The notes under the pieces are model-generated. The model saw only the letters and a list, made by a program, of their open reading frames with translations. It was not told the origin of the DNA and did not search any database. DNA of 48,689 bases from Nocardioides caeni (GTDB taxonomy: Bacteria; Actinomycetota; Actinomycetes; Propionibacteriales; Nocardioidaceae): positions 77,837-126,525 of the forward strand of contig NZ_STGW01000004.1 of the NCBI RefSeq assembly GCF_004912195.1. Direction: 5' to 3'. Shown one piece after another: positions 33,008 to 41,442 of the stretch. Each line of letters opens with the position of its first letter. Position 1 is the stretch's first letter. Made by a program: the position numbers and the translations under genes.

Positions 33008-34135
33008 GTGCGCATCGACTTCCACGGATCGGAGAAGCCGACTCTCGGGGTGGAGTGGGAGTTCGCGCTGGTGGACCGGCGGACGCGGGACCTGCGCAAC
33101 GAGGCCGCGCACCTGTTCGCGCGGGCCAAGCCGCGGATGCCGGAGCCGGAGAAGCTGCACAAGGAGCTCCTCAAGAACACCGTCGAGGTCGTCACGGGCG
33201 TCTGCGACACGGTCGGCGAGGCGATGGCGGACCTGCGCCGCACACTCCAGCCGGTGGTCGCGGCGGCCGACGAGCTCGACCTCGACCTCTACGGCGCCGG
33301 CACGCACCCCTTCGCGTCGTGGACCGCGCAGCAGCTGACCGAGGGCAACCGCTACGAGGAGCTGATCAACCGCACCCAGTGGTGGGGACGCCAGATGCTC
33401 ATCTGGGGTGTCCACGTCCACGTCGGCCTGCCGGAGCAGAGCCGGGTGATGCCGGTGCTGTCGGCGCTGCTGACCTACTACCCGCACCTGCAGGCGCTCT
33501 CGGCGTCCTCGCCGATCTGGGCCGGCGTCGACACCGGCTATGCCTCCAACCGGGCGCTGATGTTCCAGCAGCTGCCGACGGCCGGGCTGCCCTTCCAGTT
33601 CCAGCAGTGGTCGGAGTTCGAGTCCTTCGCGCACGACCAGATCACCACCGGCGTGATCGACGACCTCAGCGAGATCCGCTGGGACCTGCGGCCCGCCGTC
33701 AAGCACGGAACGCTCGAGAACCGCGTCTGCGACGGCGTCTCCACGCTGAGCGACATGTCCGCACTGGTGGCGCTCATGCACTGCCTGGTCATCTGGCTCG
33801 ACGACCGGGCCGCCGCCGGCGAGACCCTGCCGACGATGCCGCCGTGGCACGTCCAGGAGAACAAGTGGCGCGCCGCCCGCTACGGCGTCGACGCCATCGT
33901 CATCCTCGACGCCGCCTCCCACGAACGCCTCGTCACCGACGACCTCACCGACCTGGTGGCTCAGCTGCTGCCGACGGCCGAGCGGCTCGGCTGCGCCGAG
34001 GAGCTCACGTCCGTGCTCGACATCCCGGTCCGCGGGCCGTCGTACGTCCGCCAGCGGAGGGTGGCCGCAGCGACCGGCAACGACCTCGTCGCCGTCGTCG
34101 ACTCGGTCGTCACCGAGCTCCGCGAGCAGCTGTGA
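33008..34135 (+). CDS. YbdK-type carboxylate-amine ligase (glutamate-cysteine ligase GCS2 family)
   Basis: A 375-residue ATP-dependent ligase. TLGVEWEFALVD carries the first conserved Glu pair, LLKNTVEVVTGVCDTVGEA follows, and GAGTHPFASW, WGVHVHVGLP and HGTLENRVCDG are the nucleotide, metal and substrate motifs of the GCS2 family. The family joins glutamate to cysteine or other amines; YbdK itself has weak glutamate-cysteine ligase activity. Actinobacteria generally use mycothiol, and no glutathione synthetase gene is seen here, so another amide product is likely. The GTG start lies 8 bases after the right 22-bp array, leaving little room for its own promoter unless the array contains it. Confidence 0.93.
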   Translation: MRIDFHGSEKPTLGVEWEFALVDRRTRDLRNEAAHLFARAKPRMPEPEKLHKELLKNTVEVVTGVCDTVGEAMADLRRTLQPVVAAADELDLDLYGAGTHPFASWTAQQLTEGNRYEELINRTQWWGRQMLIWGVHVHVGLPEQSRVMPVLSALLTYYPHLQALSASSPIWAGVDTGYASNRALMFQQLPTAGLPFQFQQWSEFESFAHDQITTGVIDDLSEIRWDLRPAVKHGTLENRVCDGVSTLSDMSALVALMHCLVIWLDDRAAAGETLPTMPPWHVQENKWRAARYGVDAIVILDAASHERLVTDDLTDLVAQLLPTAERLGCAEELTSVLDIPVRGPSYVRQRRVAAATGNDLVAVVDSVVTELREQL

Positions 34136-34151
34136 CGCCGGGCCCCACCGG

Positions 34152-35738
34152 TCAGTTGTAGTAGCGCAGGTCCCCGACGAACTCGATCCCGCAACGGTCG
34201 TCGTCGCAGACGGGCGTCTCGGCCCACATCGTGGCGGCGTCGAAGACGGCGCCGGTCGACTTCATCACCTGGATGCCGGTGAACTCGCGGTCCTCGTAGC
34301 CCTTGACCGCGAAGGCGATGTCGGCCTTGCCGTCGCCGTCCACGTCGGTCAGCGCGGCACTCTCGAGCTGGCGGTCGCCGATGTCGGCGGTGCCGGTGAA
34401 CCCGGCGATCTCCTCGAGCGTCCCCTTCGAGACGTCGAACACCGTCACGGTGAGCTCCTCCTCGTAGCCGTTGGCGTCGACGCCGACGATCGAGGTCGTG
34501 CCGTCACCGGTGACGTCACCGACGAGGAAGGTCTCCTGATAGACGTCGGTCTCGGTGATCTGGCCGTAGTCGAACGCGTCGCCGGTCGACTTCAGCAACG
34601 CGTAGCCGCGGTCACCGCTGTAGTAGCTGGTGTAGTCCTCGTTGGTCAGACGGTCCGCCGGCAGCTGTGCCCAGATGTCGGCGGTGCCATCGCCGTCGAA
34701 GTCCCCGCCCCAGATCTGGGTGACGTCCATGATCGCGTTGGGGACCGACAGCCACAGGGCCGGCTCCGAGAAGGTGCCGTCGCCCTCGTTGAGGAGGACC
34801 GAGATGTCGACGTTCTTGTCGTTCTGGCCGGCCACGGCCAGGTCGAGGTCGCCGTCGCCGTCATAGTCGCCGGGGACGACGTCGAGCTCCAGGTTGCCGT
34901 ATTCGGACAGCGTCGACAGGGTCAACGTGAAGCGCTGGTCGCCGGGGAACGCGTCGTCGGACGAGCTGAGCGTGAGCTGCTTGCCCGAGGAGACGAAGTC
35001 CCAGGCGAGCTGGTCGGTCACACCGTCGCCGTCCCAGTCGAAGAACAGCAGATCGGGCTGACTCGAGGCCTCGATCGCGACCTCGGTGAGCTCGAAGGCG
35101 GACCCGTCGCTGATCGCCGTGACCTCGGTGATGTCGCTGTAGTCGCGCGCGAAGTAGTAGATCGCGTCGCCCAGCCCGTCGCCGTCGACGTCGCCCTGGA
35201 CGGCCGTGCTCTCGGGCTCGGCGGTCTTGTCGCCGTCCTTGCCCTTGTCGTCGCCGTCGCTCTTCCACGGGGCGAGCACGGCGAGGGTGACACCGGCGCC
35301 GATCAGCAGGACCAGCGCGAGTCCGAGTCCGATCCACAGACCGGTCCGCCGGCGCCGGGGCGCGCCCGACGGCGGGGCGCCGAACGGCGGCGGCGCGATG
35401 CCGGGGCCGCCGGGCACACCACTCGGCACGTGTCCGTACGACGAGGGCGGCGCCACCGGCGGCGTGGCAGCAGGCGGGCTGAACGCCGGCGGGGTGAAGG
35501 CCGGCGGCGCGCCGACCGGCGGCGGGGCCGTGGGCGGGCTCGCGGGCGGGCTCGACGGCGGGCTCGACGGCGGGCTCGACGGCGGCGGACCGGTCGGGGC
35601 GACCGCGGGACGCACCTGCGTCGGCTCCGCCATCCGGCGTCGCTCCTCCGACCAGCCACTGCCGTCCCAGCGGCGCTCCCATCCGTCGCCGTCGGGATAC
35701 CAGCCGGGAGGGGTCGAGAAGTCACTCACGGACCGCAT
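34152..35738 (-). CDS. DUF2510 and FG-GAP/VCBS repeat membrane protein
   Basis: A 528-residue protein. The N-terminus (PPGWYPDGDGWERRWDGSGW) is a DUF2510 domain, common in actinobacterial membrane proteins. A proline-rich stretch (about residues 45-130), partly coded by repeated 12-base units giving SSPP motifs, leads to basic residues and a transmembrane helix (TGLWIGLGLALVLLIGAGVT). Outside the membrane are about six FG-GAP-type blades with calcium-binding loops: DVDGDGLGD, DWDGDGVTD, DYDGDGDLD, DFDGDGTAD, DVTGDGTTS and DVDGDGKAD. This predicts a cell-surface beta-propeller, probably for adhesion or protein contacts. The start is ATG at MRSVSDFS; GTG three codons later is the alternative. 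Confidence 0.87.
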   Translation of the reverse strand: MRSVSDFSTPPGWYPDGDGWERRWDGSGWSEERRRMAEPTQVRPAVAPTGPPPSSPPSSPPSSPPASPPTAPPPVGAPPAFTPPAFSPPAATPPVAPPSSYGHVPSGVPGGPGIAPPPFGAPPSGAPRRRRTGLWIGLGLALVLLIGAGVTLAVLAPWKSDGDDKGKDGDKTAEPESTAVQGDVDGDGLGDAIYYFARDYSDITEVTAISDGSAFELTEVAIEASSQPDLLFFDWDGDGVTDQLAWDFVSSGKQLTLSSSDDAFPGDQRFTLTLSTLSEYGNLELDVVPGDYDGDGDLDLAVAGQNDKNVDISVLLNEGDGTFSEPALWLSVPNAIMDVTQIWGGDFDGDGTADIWAQLPADRLTNEDYTSYYSGDRGYALLKSTGDAFDYGQITETDVYQETFLVGDVTGDGTTSIVGVDANGYEEELTVTVFDVSKGTLEEIAGFTGTADIGDRQLESAALTDVDGDGKADIAFAVKGYEDREFTGIQVMKSTGAVFDAATMWAETPVCDDDRCGIEFVGDLRYYN

Positions 35739-35860
35739 CGTGCCCCGCGCCGACCGCCGCCGAAACGTCGGGGTTGCCCCGGCGATGACCACGGTGGGTT
35801 CCTTGTGACCGGAGCCACAACACGCAAGGATCGCCAGACCAGCGACGAAAGGTGCTCCTC

Positions 35861-37303
35861 GTGCCAAGTTTCCGCCCGATCGACCCCACCTCGGCGGCGT
35901 TCCTCCTGACGGAGAGCCGCAACACACCGATGCACGTCGGCGGGCTGCAGCTGTTCGAGAACCCGCCGGACGCCGGCCCCGAGTTCAACCAGCAGATGTA
36001 CCAGTCGATGCTGGACACCCCCGACGTCGCGCCGCTCTTCCGCAAGCACCCGCATCGCTCGGTCAAGACCGGCGGCACGCTCACCTGGCGCGACGACGAC
36101 CACATCGACCTCGAATACCACGTGCGCCACAGCGCGCTGCCCAAGCCGGGCCGGATCCGCGAGCTGCTGGAGCTGGTCGGCCGGCTGCACTCGACCCGGA
36201 TGGCGTGGGAGCGACCGCTGTGGGAGATGCACATCATCGAGGGCCTGGCGGACGGCCGCGTCGCGGCGTACGCGAAGGTCCACCACTCACTGGTCGACGG
36301 GGTCTCCGCGATGCGCCTGCTCGCCAGCACTCTGTCGACGGATCCGCACCGCACGGGGATGCCAGCCCTCTTCGCGGAGGGTGCGTCCCGCAAGGCGAGG
36401 CCGGCGGAGAAGTCCGAGGGCACCGTCGAGAGCCCGGAGCTGACCGCGGCCCGCACCCTGGCCGAGCTGCCGGGCGACGCCCTGCGCACCGCGCTCGGCC
36501 TGAGCGCGGAGGCAGCTGGCATGCCTCTCGCGCTGGTCAAGACACTGCGCAAGGGCATCCGCAACGAGACCTCGGCGGTGTCCCTCGCCGCGCCGCGCAC
36601 GATCTTCAACCAGTCGATCACCGGCGCTCGGCGGTTCGCCGCCCAGGACTGGCCGACCGAGCGCATTCGCGGCGTGGGCAAGGCGACCGGCACGACCATC
36701 AACGACGTGGTCCTCGCGATGTGCAGCGGCGCCATGCGGCGCTACCTGACCGAGCTCGACGCCCTGCCCGAGCAGTCGATGGTCTCGATGGTCCCGGTCG
36801 GGCTGAAGGCGCAGCAGGCCGGCATCGCCTCCGCCGAGGGCGGCAACGCGATCGGGTCGGTGATGGTGCGTCTGGCGACGGACCTCGAGGATCCCGCCGA
36901 CCGCCTCAAGGCCATCAGCCGGTCGATGAAGGACGGCAAGGAGGCGCTCAGCTCGATGACCCAGGCCCAGATCGTCGCGATGAGCGCGATCGGCATGGCG
37001 CCGTCCCTGGTCATCCCCGCCCTGAAGATGCAGGGGCTGGTCCGGCCGCCGTTCAACCTGATCATCAGCAACGTGCCCGGCCCGCGGGTGCCCCACTACT
37101 GGAACGGCGCGCAGCTGGTCGGCAACTACCCCGTCTCCATCCCGATGAACGGCATGGCGCTCAACATCACCTGCGCGTCGTACGCCGGCAACATGGGCTT
37201 CGGACTGACCGGCTGCCGGCGCACCGTCCCCCACCTGCAGCGGCTGCTGACCCACCTCGAGGACGAGCTGACGGCGCTGGAGGTGGCCGCCGGGGTCAGC
37301 TGA
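35861..37303 (+). CDS. WS/DGAT family wax ester synthase / diacylglycerol O-acyltransferase
   Basis: A 480-residue acyltransferase that esterifies diacylglycerol or long-chain alcohols with acyl-CoA to make storage lipid. The active-site motif HHxxxDG is HHSLVDG (141-147). PTSAAFLLTESRNTPMHVGGLQLF at the N-terminus, WERPLWEMHIIEGL, and the second-domain motifs NDVVLAMCSGAMRRYL and NLIISNVPGPR are all present. GTG at VPSFRPIDPT is chosen because AAAGG sits 8 bases upstream; the GTG three codons earlier overlaps that ribosome site. Its last 8 bases overlap the convergent methyltransferase gene. Triacylglycerol accumulation is common in this group of actinobacteria. Confidence 0.93.
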   Translation: MPSFRPIDPTSAAFLLTESRNTPMHVGGLQLFENPPDAGPEFNQQMYQSMLDTPDVAPLFRKHPHRSVKTGGTLTWRDDDHIDLEYHVRHSALPKPGRIRELLELVGRLHSTRMAWERPLWEMHIIEGLADGRVAAYAKVHHSLVDGVSAMRLLASTLSTDPHRTGMPALFAEGASRKARPAEKSEGTVESPELTAARTLAELPGDALRTALGLSAEAAGMPLALVKTLRKGIRNETSAVSLAAPRTIFNQSITGARRFAAQDWPTERIRGVGKATGTTINDVVLAMCSGAMRRYLTELDALPEQSMVSMVPVGLKAQQAGIASAEGGNAIGSVMVRLATDLEDPADRLKAISRSMKDGKEALSSMTQAQIVAMSAIGMAPSLVIPALKMQGLVRPPFNLIISNVPGPRVPHYWNGAQLVGNYPVSIPMNGMALNITCASYAGNMGFGLTGCRRTVPHLQRLLTHLEDELTALEVAAGVS

Positions 37304-38492
37304 GCTCGGCGAAGCCGCCCCCGAGCCGCTCGGCCACGGCGCGCAGACGGGCCCGGGTGATCGCGGCGACGGTGTCGTAGCCGGCGAGGGCGGCGTTGGA
37401 GCCGGGACGGGTGGCCTCGGGCAGGTTGACCGACAGGCACGTACGGCGACCGCCGTCGGCCGCGTTGGCGAGCGCGACCGCGTGCCCGGTGGTGCCGCTG
37501 CCGGCGAAGTAGTCGAGCACGCGCGCGTCGTCGGGCATCGTGTCGAGGATCCGCAGCAGGAGACCGGTCGGCTTGGGCGACTCGAAGACGGGCCCGAGGA
37601 GGTCCTTGAGCTCCGCGACCGCGGTGTCGGTGCTGCCGATCTCCTCGGCGAGCCAGATGGTCCGCAGCTTCTTGCGCCGCCCGCCCACGGGGTGACGCCA
37701 GTCGCGCTGGAAGACGTCGACCCGCTCCCCCGCGCCGCCACGGACCACGCGGCACTCGAGGTCGTCGGGCCGCTCCTCGATCCGCGGTCGCGACCACCGC
37801 CACACCGCGGGCGTCAGGTCACCGAAGATCGGGGTGATCTCGTGGGCGCCGGCGAAGGGCTCCGTCGCGACCCGTCCGCTCGCGGGGTCGCCCCAGACCG
37901 GGAAGTGCAGGGTCGGCGCGGTGACCGGGTTGAACTTCTTGTTGGTGTTGCGCAGCGGCAGTCGCCGGTAGCGGCGTCCGTCCGGCGCCGTCAGCGGGAA
38001 GTCCGCCTCGACGACCGTGTGGCTCGACGAGGCGTCGAGGACACAGGCAGCGGCGTCGCGGGCATAGACGAGGACGTATTCGTGGCAGGTCGCGAAGCCG
38101 CCCCCGAGCTGCCGGCCCTTGGCGTTGAGGTTCACGACGACCTGGGCGATGAAATGCGCCTCGCCGAAGACGTCGTCCATCAACAGGCGCAGGTGGGCGA
38201 CCTCGTGGTCGTCGATGCTGACGAAGATCGCCCCGGTCGTGGCCAGCACGCGGCGCCCGGCCTCCAGGCGGGGGCGCAGATAGGTGGTCCACGCCTCGTG
38301 ACGCCCGGCCGCGCCACTGCCTCGCTCGCCGCGGAAGTCGTCGCGATAGGCGAAGTCGTTGCCCGTGTTGTAGGGCGGGTCCAGGTAGATCAGGTCGAAG
38401 GACTCGGCAGGCAGGCCGGTGAGTACGTCGAGGTTGTCGCCCTCGACGAAGGTGTTCCACGGTGCTCCCGGCTCGGCCCCCACGGGGTCCAT
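37296..38492 (-). CDS. Orphan beta-class site-specific DNA methyltransferase
   Basis: A 398-residue amino-methyltransferase. The catalytic motif DPPY is at residues 38-41 (FDLIYLDPPYNTGND) and comes before the cofactor motif FAGSGTT (329-335). This is the beta-class order shared with type III Mod subunits. GAIFVSIDDHEVAHLRLLMDDVFGE and FESPKPTGLLLRIL are also Mod-like. DPPY favours N6-adenine methylation, though N4-cytosine cannot be excluded. At 398 residues the protein has a modest target-recognition region (about 130-300). No Res or other nuclease subunit lies beside it, so it is an orphan. The divergent neighbour, 30 bases away, is a Mug-type glycosylase. Confidence 0.92.
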   Translation of the reverse strand: MDPVGAEPGAPWNTFVEGDNLDVLTGLPAESFDLIYLDPPYNTGNDFAYRDDFRGERGSGAAGRHEAWTTYLRPRLEAGRRVLATTGAIFVSIDDHEVAHLRLLMDDVFGEAHFIAQVVVNLNAKGRQLGGGFATCHEYVLVYARDAAACVLDASSSHTVVEADFPLTAPDGRRYRRLPLRNTNKKFNPVTAPTLHFPVWGDPASGRVATEPFAGAHEITPIFGDLTPAVWRWSRPRIEERPDDLECRVVRGGAGERVDVFQRDWRHPVGGRRKKLRTIWLAEEIGSTDTAVAELKDLLGPVFESPKPTGLLLRILDTMPDDARVLDYFAGSGTTGHAVALANAADGGRRTCLSVNLPEATRPGSNAALAGYDTVAAITRARLRAVAERLGGGFAELS

Positions 38493-38522
38493 CGTGGCAG
38501 GCTGCCCGCCTAGATTGGGGCC

Positions 38523-39119
38523 ATGGCCCGCCGTACCTTCACCCGAGCCGAGCTCGAGTCCTTCCGGGATGCCGAGGTCCCCGACCTGCTGCCCGGTCCG
38601 GGCCAGCAGCTCCGGCTGCTGTTCGTCGGCATCAACCCCGGCCTGTGGACCGCGGCGACGCGGACCCACTTCGCCCACCCCGGCAACCGCTTCTATCCGG
38701 CGCTGCTCCGCGCCGGCGTGATCACCGAGCCGATCGATCCGGCCGACGGGATGGACGACGCCCAGCGCGACGTGCTCCGAGAGCGCGGGATCGGGATCAG
38801 CAACGTGGTCCGCCGCGCCACCGCGAAGGCCTCGGAGCTGAGCGACGCGGAGCTCAAGGCCGGCGGGGTCCGGCTCACCGAGCTGGTCGCGCGGGAGCGC
38901 CCGCGGGTGGTGGCGATCGCCGGCATCACGGCCTATCGCGCGGCCTTCGGGCTGCCGAAGGCGAAGCCGGGCCAGCAGCCGGAGACGATCGACGACCTGT
39001 GGTCGGGCGCCGAGCTGTGGGTGGTCCCGAACCCGAGCGGGCTCAACGCCCACGAGACGGTCGAGTCGCTGGCCGCGGCCTACCGCGAGGTGGGCGTGGC
39101 CGCCGGGATCGTCACCTGA
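38523..39119 (+). CDS. mug: Mug-type G:T/U mismatch-specific DNA glycosylase
   Basis: A 198-residue family 2 uracil-DNA glycosylase. LLFVGINPG (residues 32-40) holds the catalytic Asn, HFAHPGNRFYPALL is the DNA-contacting segment, and VPNPSGLNAH near residue 172 is the second Mug motif that wedges into the helix. The enzyme removes uracil or thymine opposite G and etheno-cytosine. Family members also include the thermophilic and actinobacterial MUG/TDG group. The N-terminal 25 residues are an extension compared with E. coli Mug. It shares a 30-base promoter region with the divergent DNA methyltransferase gene. Confidence 0.93.
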   Translation: MARRTFTRAELESFRDAEVPDLLPGPGQQLRLLFVGINPGLWTAATRTHFAHPGNRFYPALLRAGVITEPIDPADGMDDAQRDVLRERGIGISNVVRRATAKASELSDAELKAGGVRLTELVARERPRVVAIAGITAYRAAFGLPKAKPGQQPETIDDLWSGAELWVVPNPSGLNAHETVESLAAAYREVGVAAGIVT

Positions 39120-39136
39120 CGCATCACTCGTCCCCG

Positions 39137-39688
39137 TCACTCATCGTCGTCGAGCAGGCCCTGCTTCTCCGCCTCCGCGACGATCCGGCGGACGTTGTCG
39201 ACCGCGCCGCAGTCCTGGTCGATCAGCGCGTTGCGGCGCGCGGCCCACTTCTCGCCGAGCTCGAGACGCACCCGGTCGGAGACCTCGGTGCGGGCGGGCT
39301 GGAGGATGCTCAGCTCCTCCTCCGCGATGTGGTGCGCGACGAGATTGCTGAGCTCCTCGGCCGCGTCGGTGAACGCCTGCGTGTCCGTGCCCTTGAGCTC
39401 GAGCAGGGCCAGCAGCGCCTCGTTGCCCTCGGCGTGCTCCTCCTCGCCGTGCTCGATGTCGTGGGCGTCGACGTCACTCGCCTTGCGGCGCAGCACGGGA
39501 TAGACCAACTCCTCCTCGGCCTCGCCGTGCGCGATGAGGACGTTGGCGAACGCGCGGCGCACCTCGTCCCGGTCGGCGGTGGCGAGCCGCAGCTGTGACA
39601 GCAGCTGCTCGAAGCGTCGGTGGTCGTCGGTGATCAGGTCGATGACATCGCCCGAGGTGGGCCGGCCCAGGTCGATTCCGCTCGTCAT
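39137..39688 (-). CDS. Hemerythrin domain-containing protein
   Basis: A 183-residue protein with a four-helix HHE fold. Candidate di-iron ligands are His23 (DDHRRFEQLL), His54 and Glu58 (AHGEAEEELVYP), His80 or His85 (DIEHGEEEHAEG) and His119/His120 with Glu124 (VAHHIAEEEL). This is the standard bacterial hemerythrin HHE arrangement. Such proteins bind oxygen or nitric oxide and act in sensing or detoxification. The start MTSGIDLGRPTSGDV overlaps the stop of the upstream flavoprotein gene as ATGA, so it is translated with that redox enzyme. The upstream open frame is only that gene's shadow. Confidence 0.92.
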   Translation of the reverse strand: MTSGIDLGRPTSGDVIDLITDDHRRFEQLLSQLRLATADRDEVRRAFANVLIAHGEAEEELVYPVLRRKASDVDAHDIEHGEEEHAEGNEALLALLELKGTDTQAFTDAAEELSNLVAHHIAEEELSILQPARTEVSDRVRLELGEKWAARRNALIDQDCGAVDNVRRIVAEAEKQGLLDDDE

Positions 39689-41391
39689 GTCGCGGACGTT
39701 ACCCGCATTCCTTCGAGATAGCCGTGGACCAGCGAGACCGCCGAGGCACCCTCGCCGCTGGCCGCGGCGACGCGCTTCATCGAGCCCGACCGGATGTCGC
39801 CGGCGGCGAAGACGCCGGGCACGCACGTCGTGAGGCTCTCGGGCGGCAGCCCGTCGATCCAGCACTCGGTGGGGACGTCGCGACCGGTCAGCACGAAGCC
39901 GTGCTCGTCGCGCCGCACCTCGTCGCCGAGCCAGTCGCAGTGAGGGGCGGCACCGATCAGCAGGAAGAGCCCGCCGGCCGGGACGCGCTCCTCCTCACGC
40001 GTGCGGACGTCGCAGAGCTGCAGCCAGCCGAGCTGGCCGCTCTCGTCGGGGCCGCCGTCGATGATCTCGGTGCAGGCCCGGACCTGGATCCGCGGGTTCC
40101 ACTCCAGCTCGTCGATGAGGTACGTCGACATGGTGGCCGCCAGGTCCTCGCGACGGATCAGGATCGTGACCGAGCGGGCGAACCGGGCCAGGTGCACGGC
40201 CGCCTGCCCGGCGGAGTTGCCGCCGCCGACGACGTAGACGTCGCGGTCCTCCATCTCGCGGGCGGCCGTCATCGCGGCGCCGTAGTTGACGCCCGCGCCC
40301 ACCAGGTCCTCCAGCGGCTCCACGCCGAGCCGCCGGTAGGCGACGCCGGACGCGACGATGACCGCGCGGGCGTGCACCTTGCCGCCCTCGGTGATCAGCG
40401 TGTGCGGGGCGCCGTCGACACCGGGGCGCAGCTCCACGACGGGCCAGCCGGTGAAGAAGCGGGCGCCGAACCGGATCGCCTGGGTGCGCGCACGCTGCCC
40501 CAGCCGCATGCCGGAGATGCCGCGCGGGAAGCCGAGGTAGTTGCGGATCATCGAGCTGGTGCCGGCCTGACCGCCGATCACCTCCTGCTCGAGCACGACC
40601 GTGTTCAAGCCCTCGGAGGCGCCGTAGACGGCGGCCGCCAGCCCGGCCGGCCCGGCGCCGACGACGGCGAGGTCGACGACGGCGGCGCAGTCGATGTCCG
40701 AGGGCCGGCCATACATCAGCGCCGACAGCTCACGCACCGAGCGCGGGGCGATGACCGGTCGGTCGGCGAAGGGCCGGGAGGACAGGTGCACCAGCGGGTA
40801 CGACAGCTCGGAGTCGTGCTCGCGCGCATACAGCTGGCGGGCCTGCTCGCCCTGAGGCGAGTCGGGCGGATAGGTCCGGTGCGGGAAGCCGATCCGGTCG
40901 AGGAAGTCGCGCACGGCGAGCGCCAGCGGGGTCGCCGCAGGACTGATGATCCGGACGCTGTCGATCTCGGATGCGGCCACGGTCGCCCCCCAGTCGCTGA
41001 GCAGCTCGACCACCGCGTAGTGGAACTCCTCGTCGCGACGACCCTGCGGCAGCACGAGGTAGGTGTCGAACTTGCCCTTGGCGAGATAGGGCCGCAGCGC
41101 CTCGGTGTCCTCGGCGAAGCGGCTGATCGGGATCGCCACGATCCGGCGCGCGGTCGGCACCAGGCTGCGCCAGTCGTGCAGCGCCTGGAGCACGTTCTCG
41201 TCCGGCAGCTGGGAGTCGGTGACGAGGAGGGCGACGGGCTGCCCGGCCGACCGCGCCCGTTGCAGGATCGCGGTGGCCTCGGCGGCGCTGGCGGCCGGGC
41301 GCACGTCGTAGTCGTCGCGGTAGCGCCGGAACTGCTGCTCGAGGACGGGGAGCTCGCTCGCCGAGACGAGGACGATGACGGGATCAGCCAC
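39685..41391 (-). CDS. Response-regulator-like receiver fused to thioredoxin reductase-like flavoprotein (no CxxC)
   Basis: A 568-residue fusion. Residues 1-125 resemble a receiver domain: LLVTDSQLPDEN has Asp59 followed four residues later by Pro, as in DxxxP of response regulators, but the acidic pair at the first strand is lost (VIVLVSASE). A linker domain (140-235) precedes a thioredoxin-reductase-like module with FAD loop GAGPAG (245-250) and NADPH loop GGGNSAG (389-395). The redox-active CxxC of thioredoxin reductase, expected near 371-374, is GAAM, so disulfide transfer is excluded. TCVPGVFAAGDIRSGS is the second FAD motif. Related actinobacterial fusions exist, but their role is unclear. 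It is coupled to the hemerythrin gene. Confidence 0.92.
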   Translation of the reverse strand: MADPVIVLVSASELPVLEQQFRRYRDDYDVRPAASAAEATAILQRARSAGQPVALLVTDSQLPDENVLQALHDWRSLVPTARRIVAIPISRFAEDTEALRPYLAKGKFDTYLVLPQGRRDEEFHYAVVELLSDWGATVAASEIDSVRIISPAATPLALAVRDFLDRIGFPHRTYPPDSPQGEQARQLYAREHDSELSYPLVHLSSRPFADRPVIAPRSVRELSALMYGRPSDIDCAAVVDLAVVGAGPAGLAAAVYGASEGLNTVVLEQEVIGGQAGTSSMIRNYLGFPRGISGMRLGQRARTQAIRFGARFFTGWPVVELRPGVDGAPHTLITEGGKVHARAVIVASGVAYRRLGVEPLEDLVGAGVNYGAAMTAAREMEDRDVYVVGGGNSAGQAAVHLARFARSVTILIRREDLAATMSTYLIDELEWNPRIQVRACTEIIDGGPDESGQLGWLQLCDVRTREEERVPAGGLFLLIGAAPHCDWLGDEVRRDEHGFVLTGRDVPTECWIDGLPPESLTTCVPGVFAAGDIRSGSMKRVAAASGEGASAVSLVHGYLEGMRVTSAT

Positions 41392-41406
41392 GTGTTCCAG
41401 CGTGTC

Positions 41407-41442
41407 AGATCGCCCGTCGGATCGCCCGTCAGATCGCCCGTC
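41407..41442. repeat. 12-bp tandem repeat at the gntP 3' end
   Basis: Three copies of (A/G)GATCGCCCGTC occupy the gap between the flavoprotein start and the gntP stop, with a partial fourth inside gntP. The gntP stop codon is formed at the end of the third copy. It may reflect slippage; any terminator function is unproven. Confidence 0.88.

Noticed and set aside
37296..38492. Type III restriction-modification system
   Set aside because: The methyltransferase is Mod-like, but there is no Res helicase-nuclease gene nearby.
39685..41391. True thioredoxin reductase
   Set aside because: Both redox-active cysteines are missing (GAAM).
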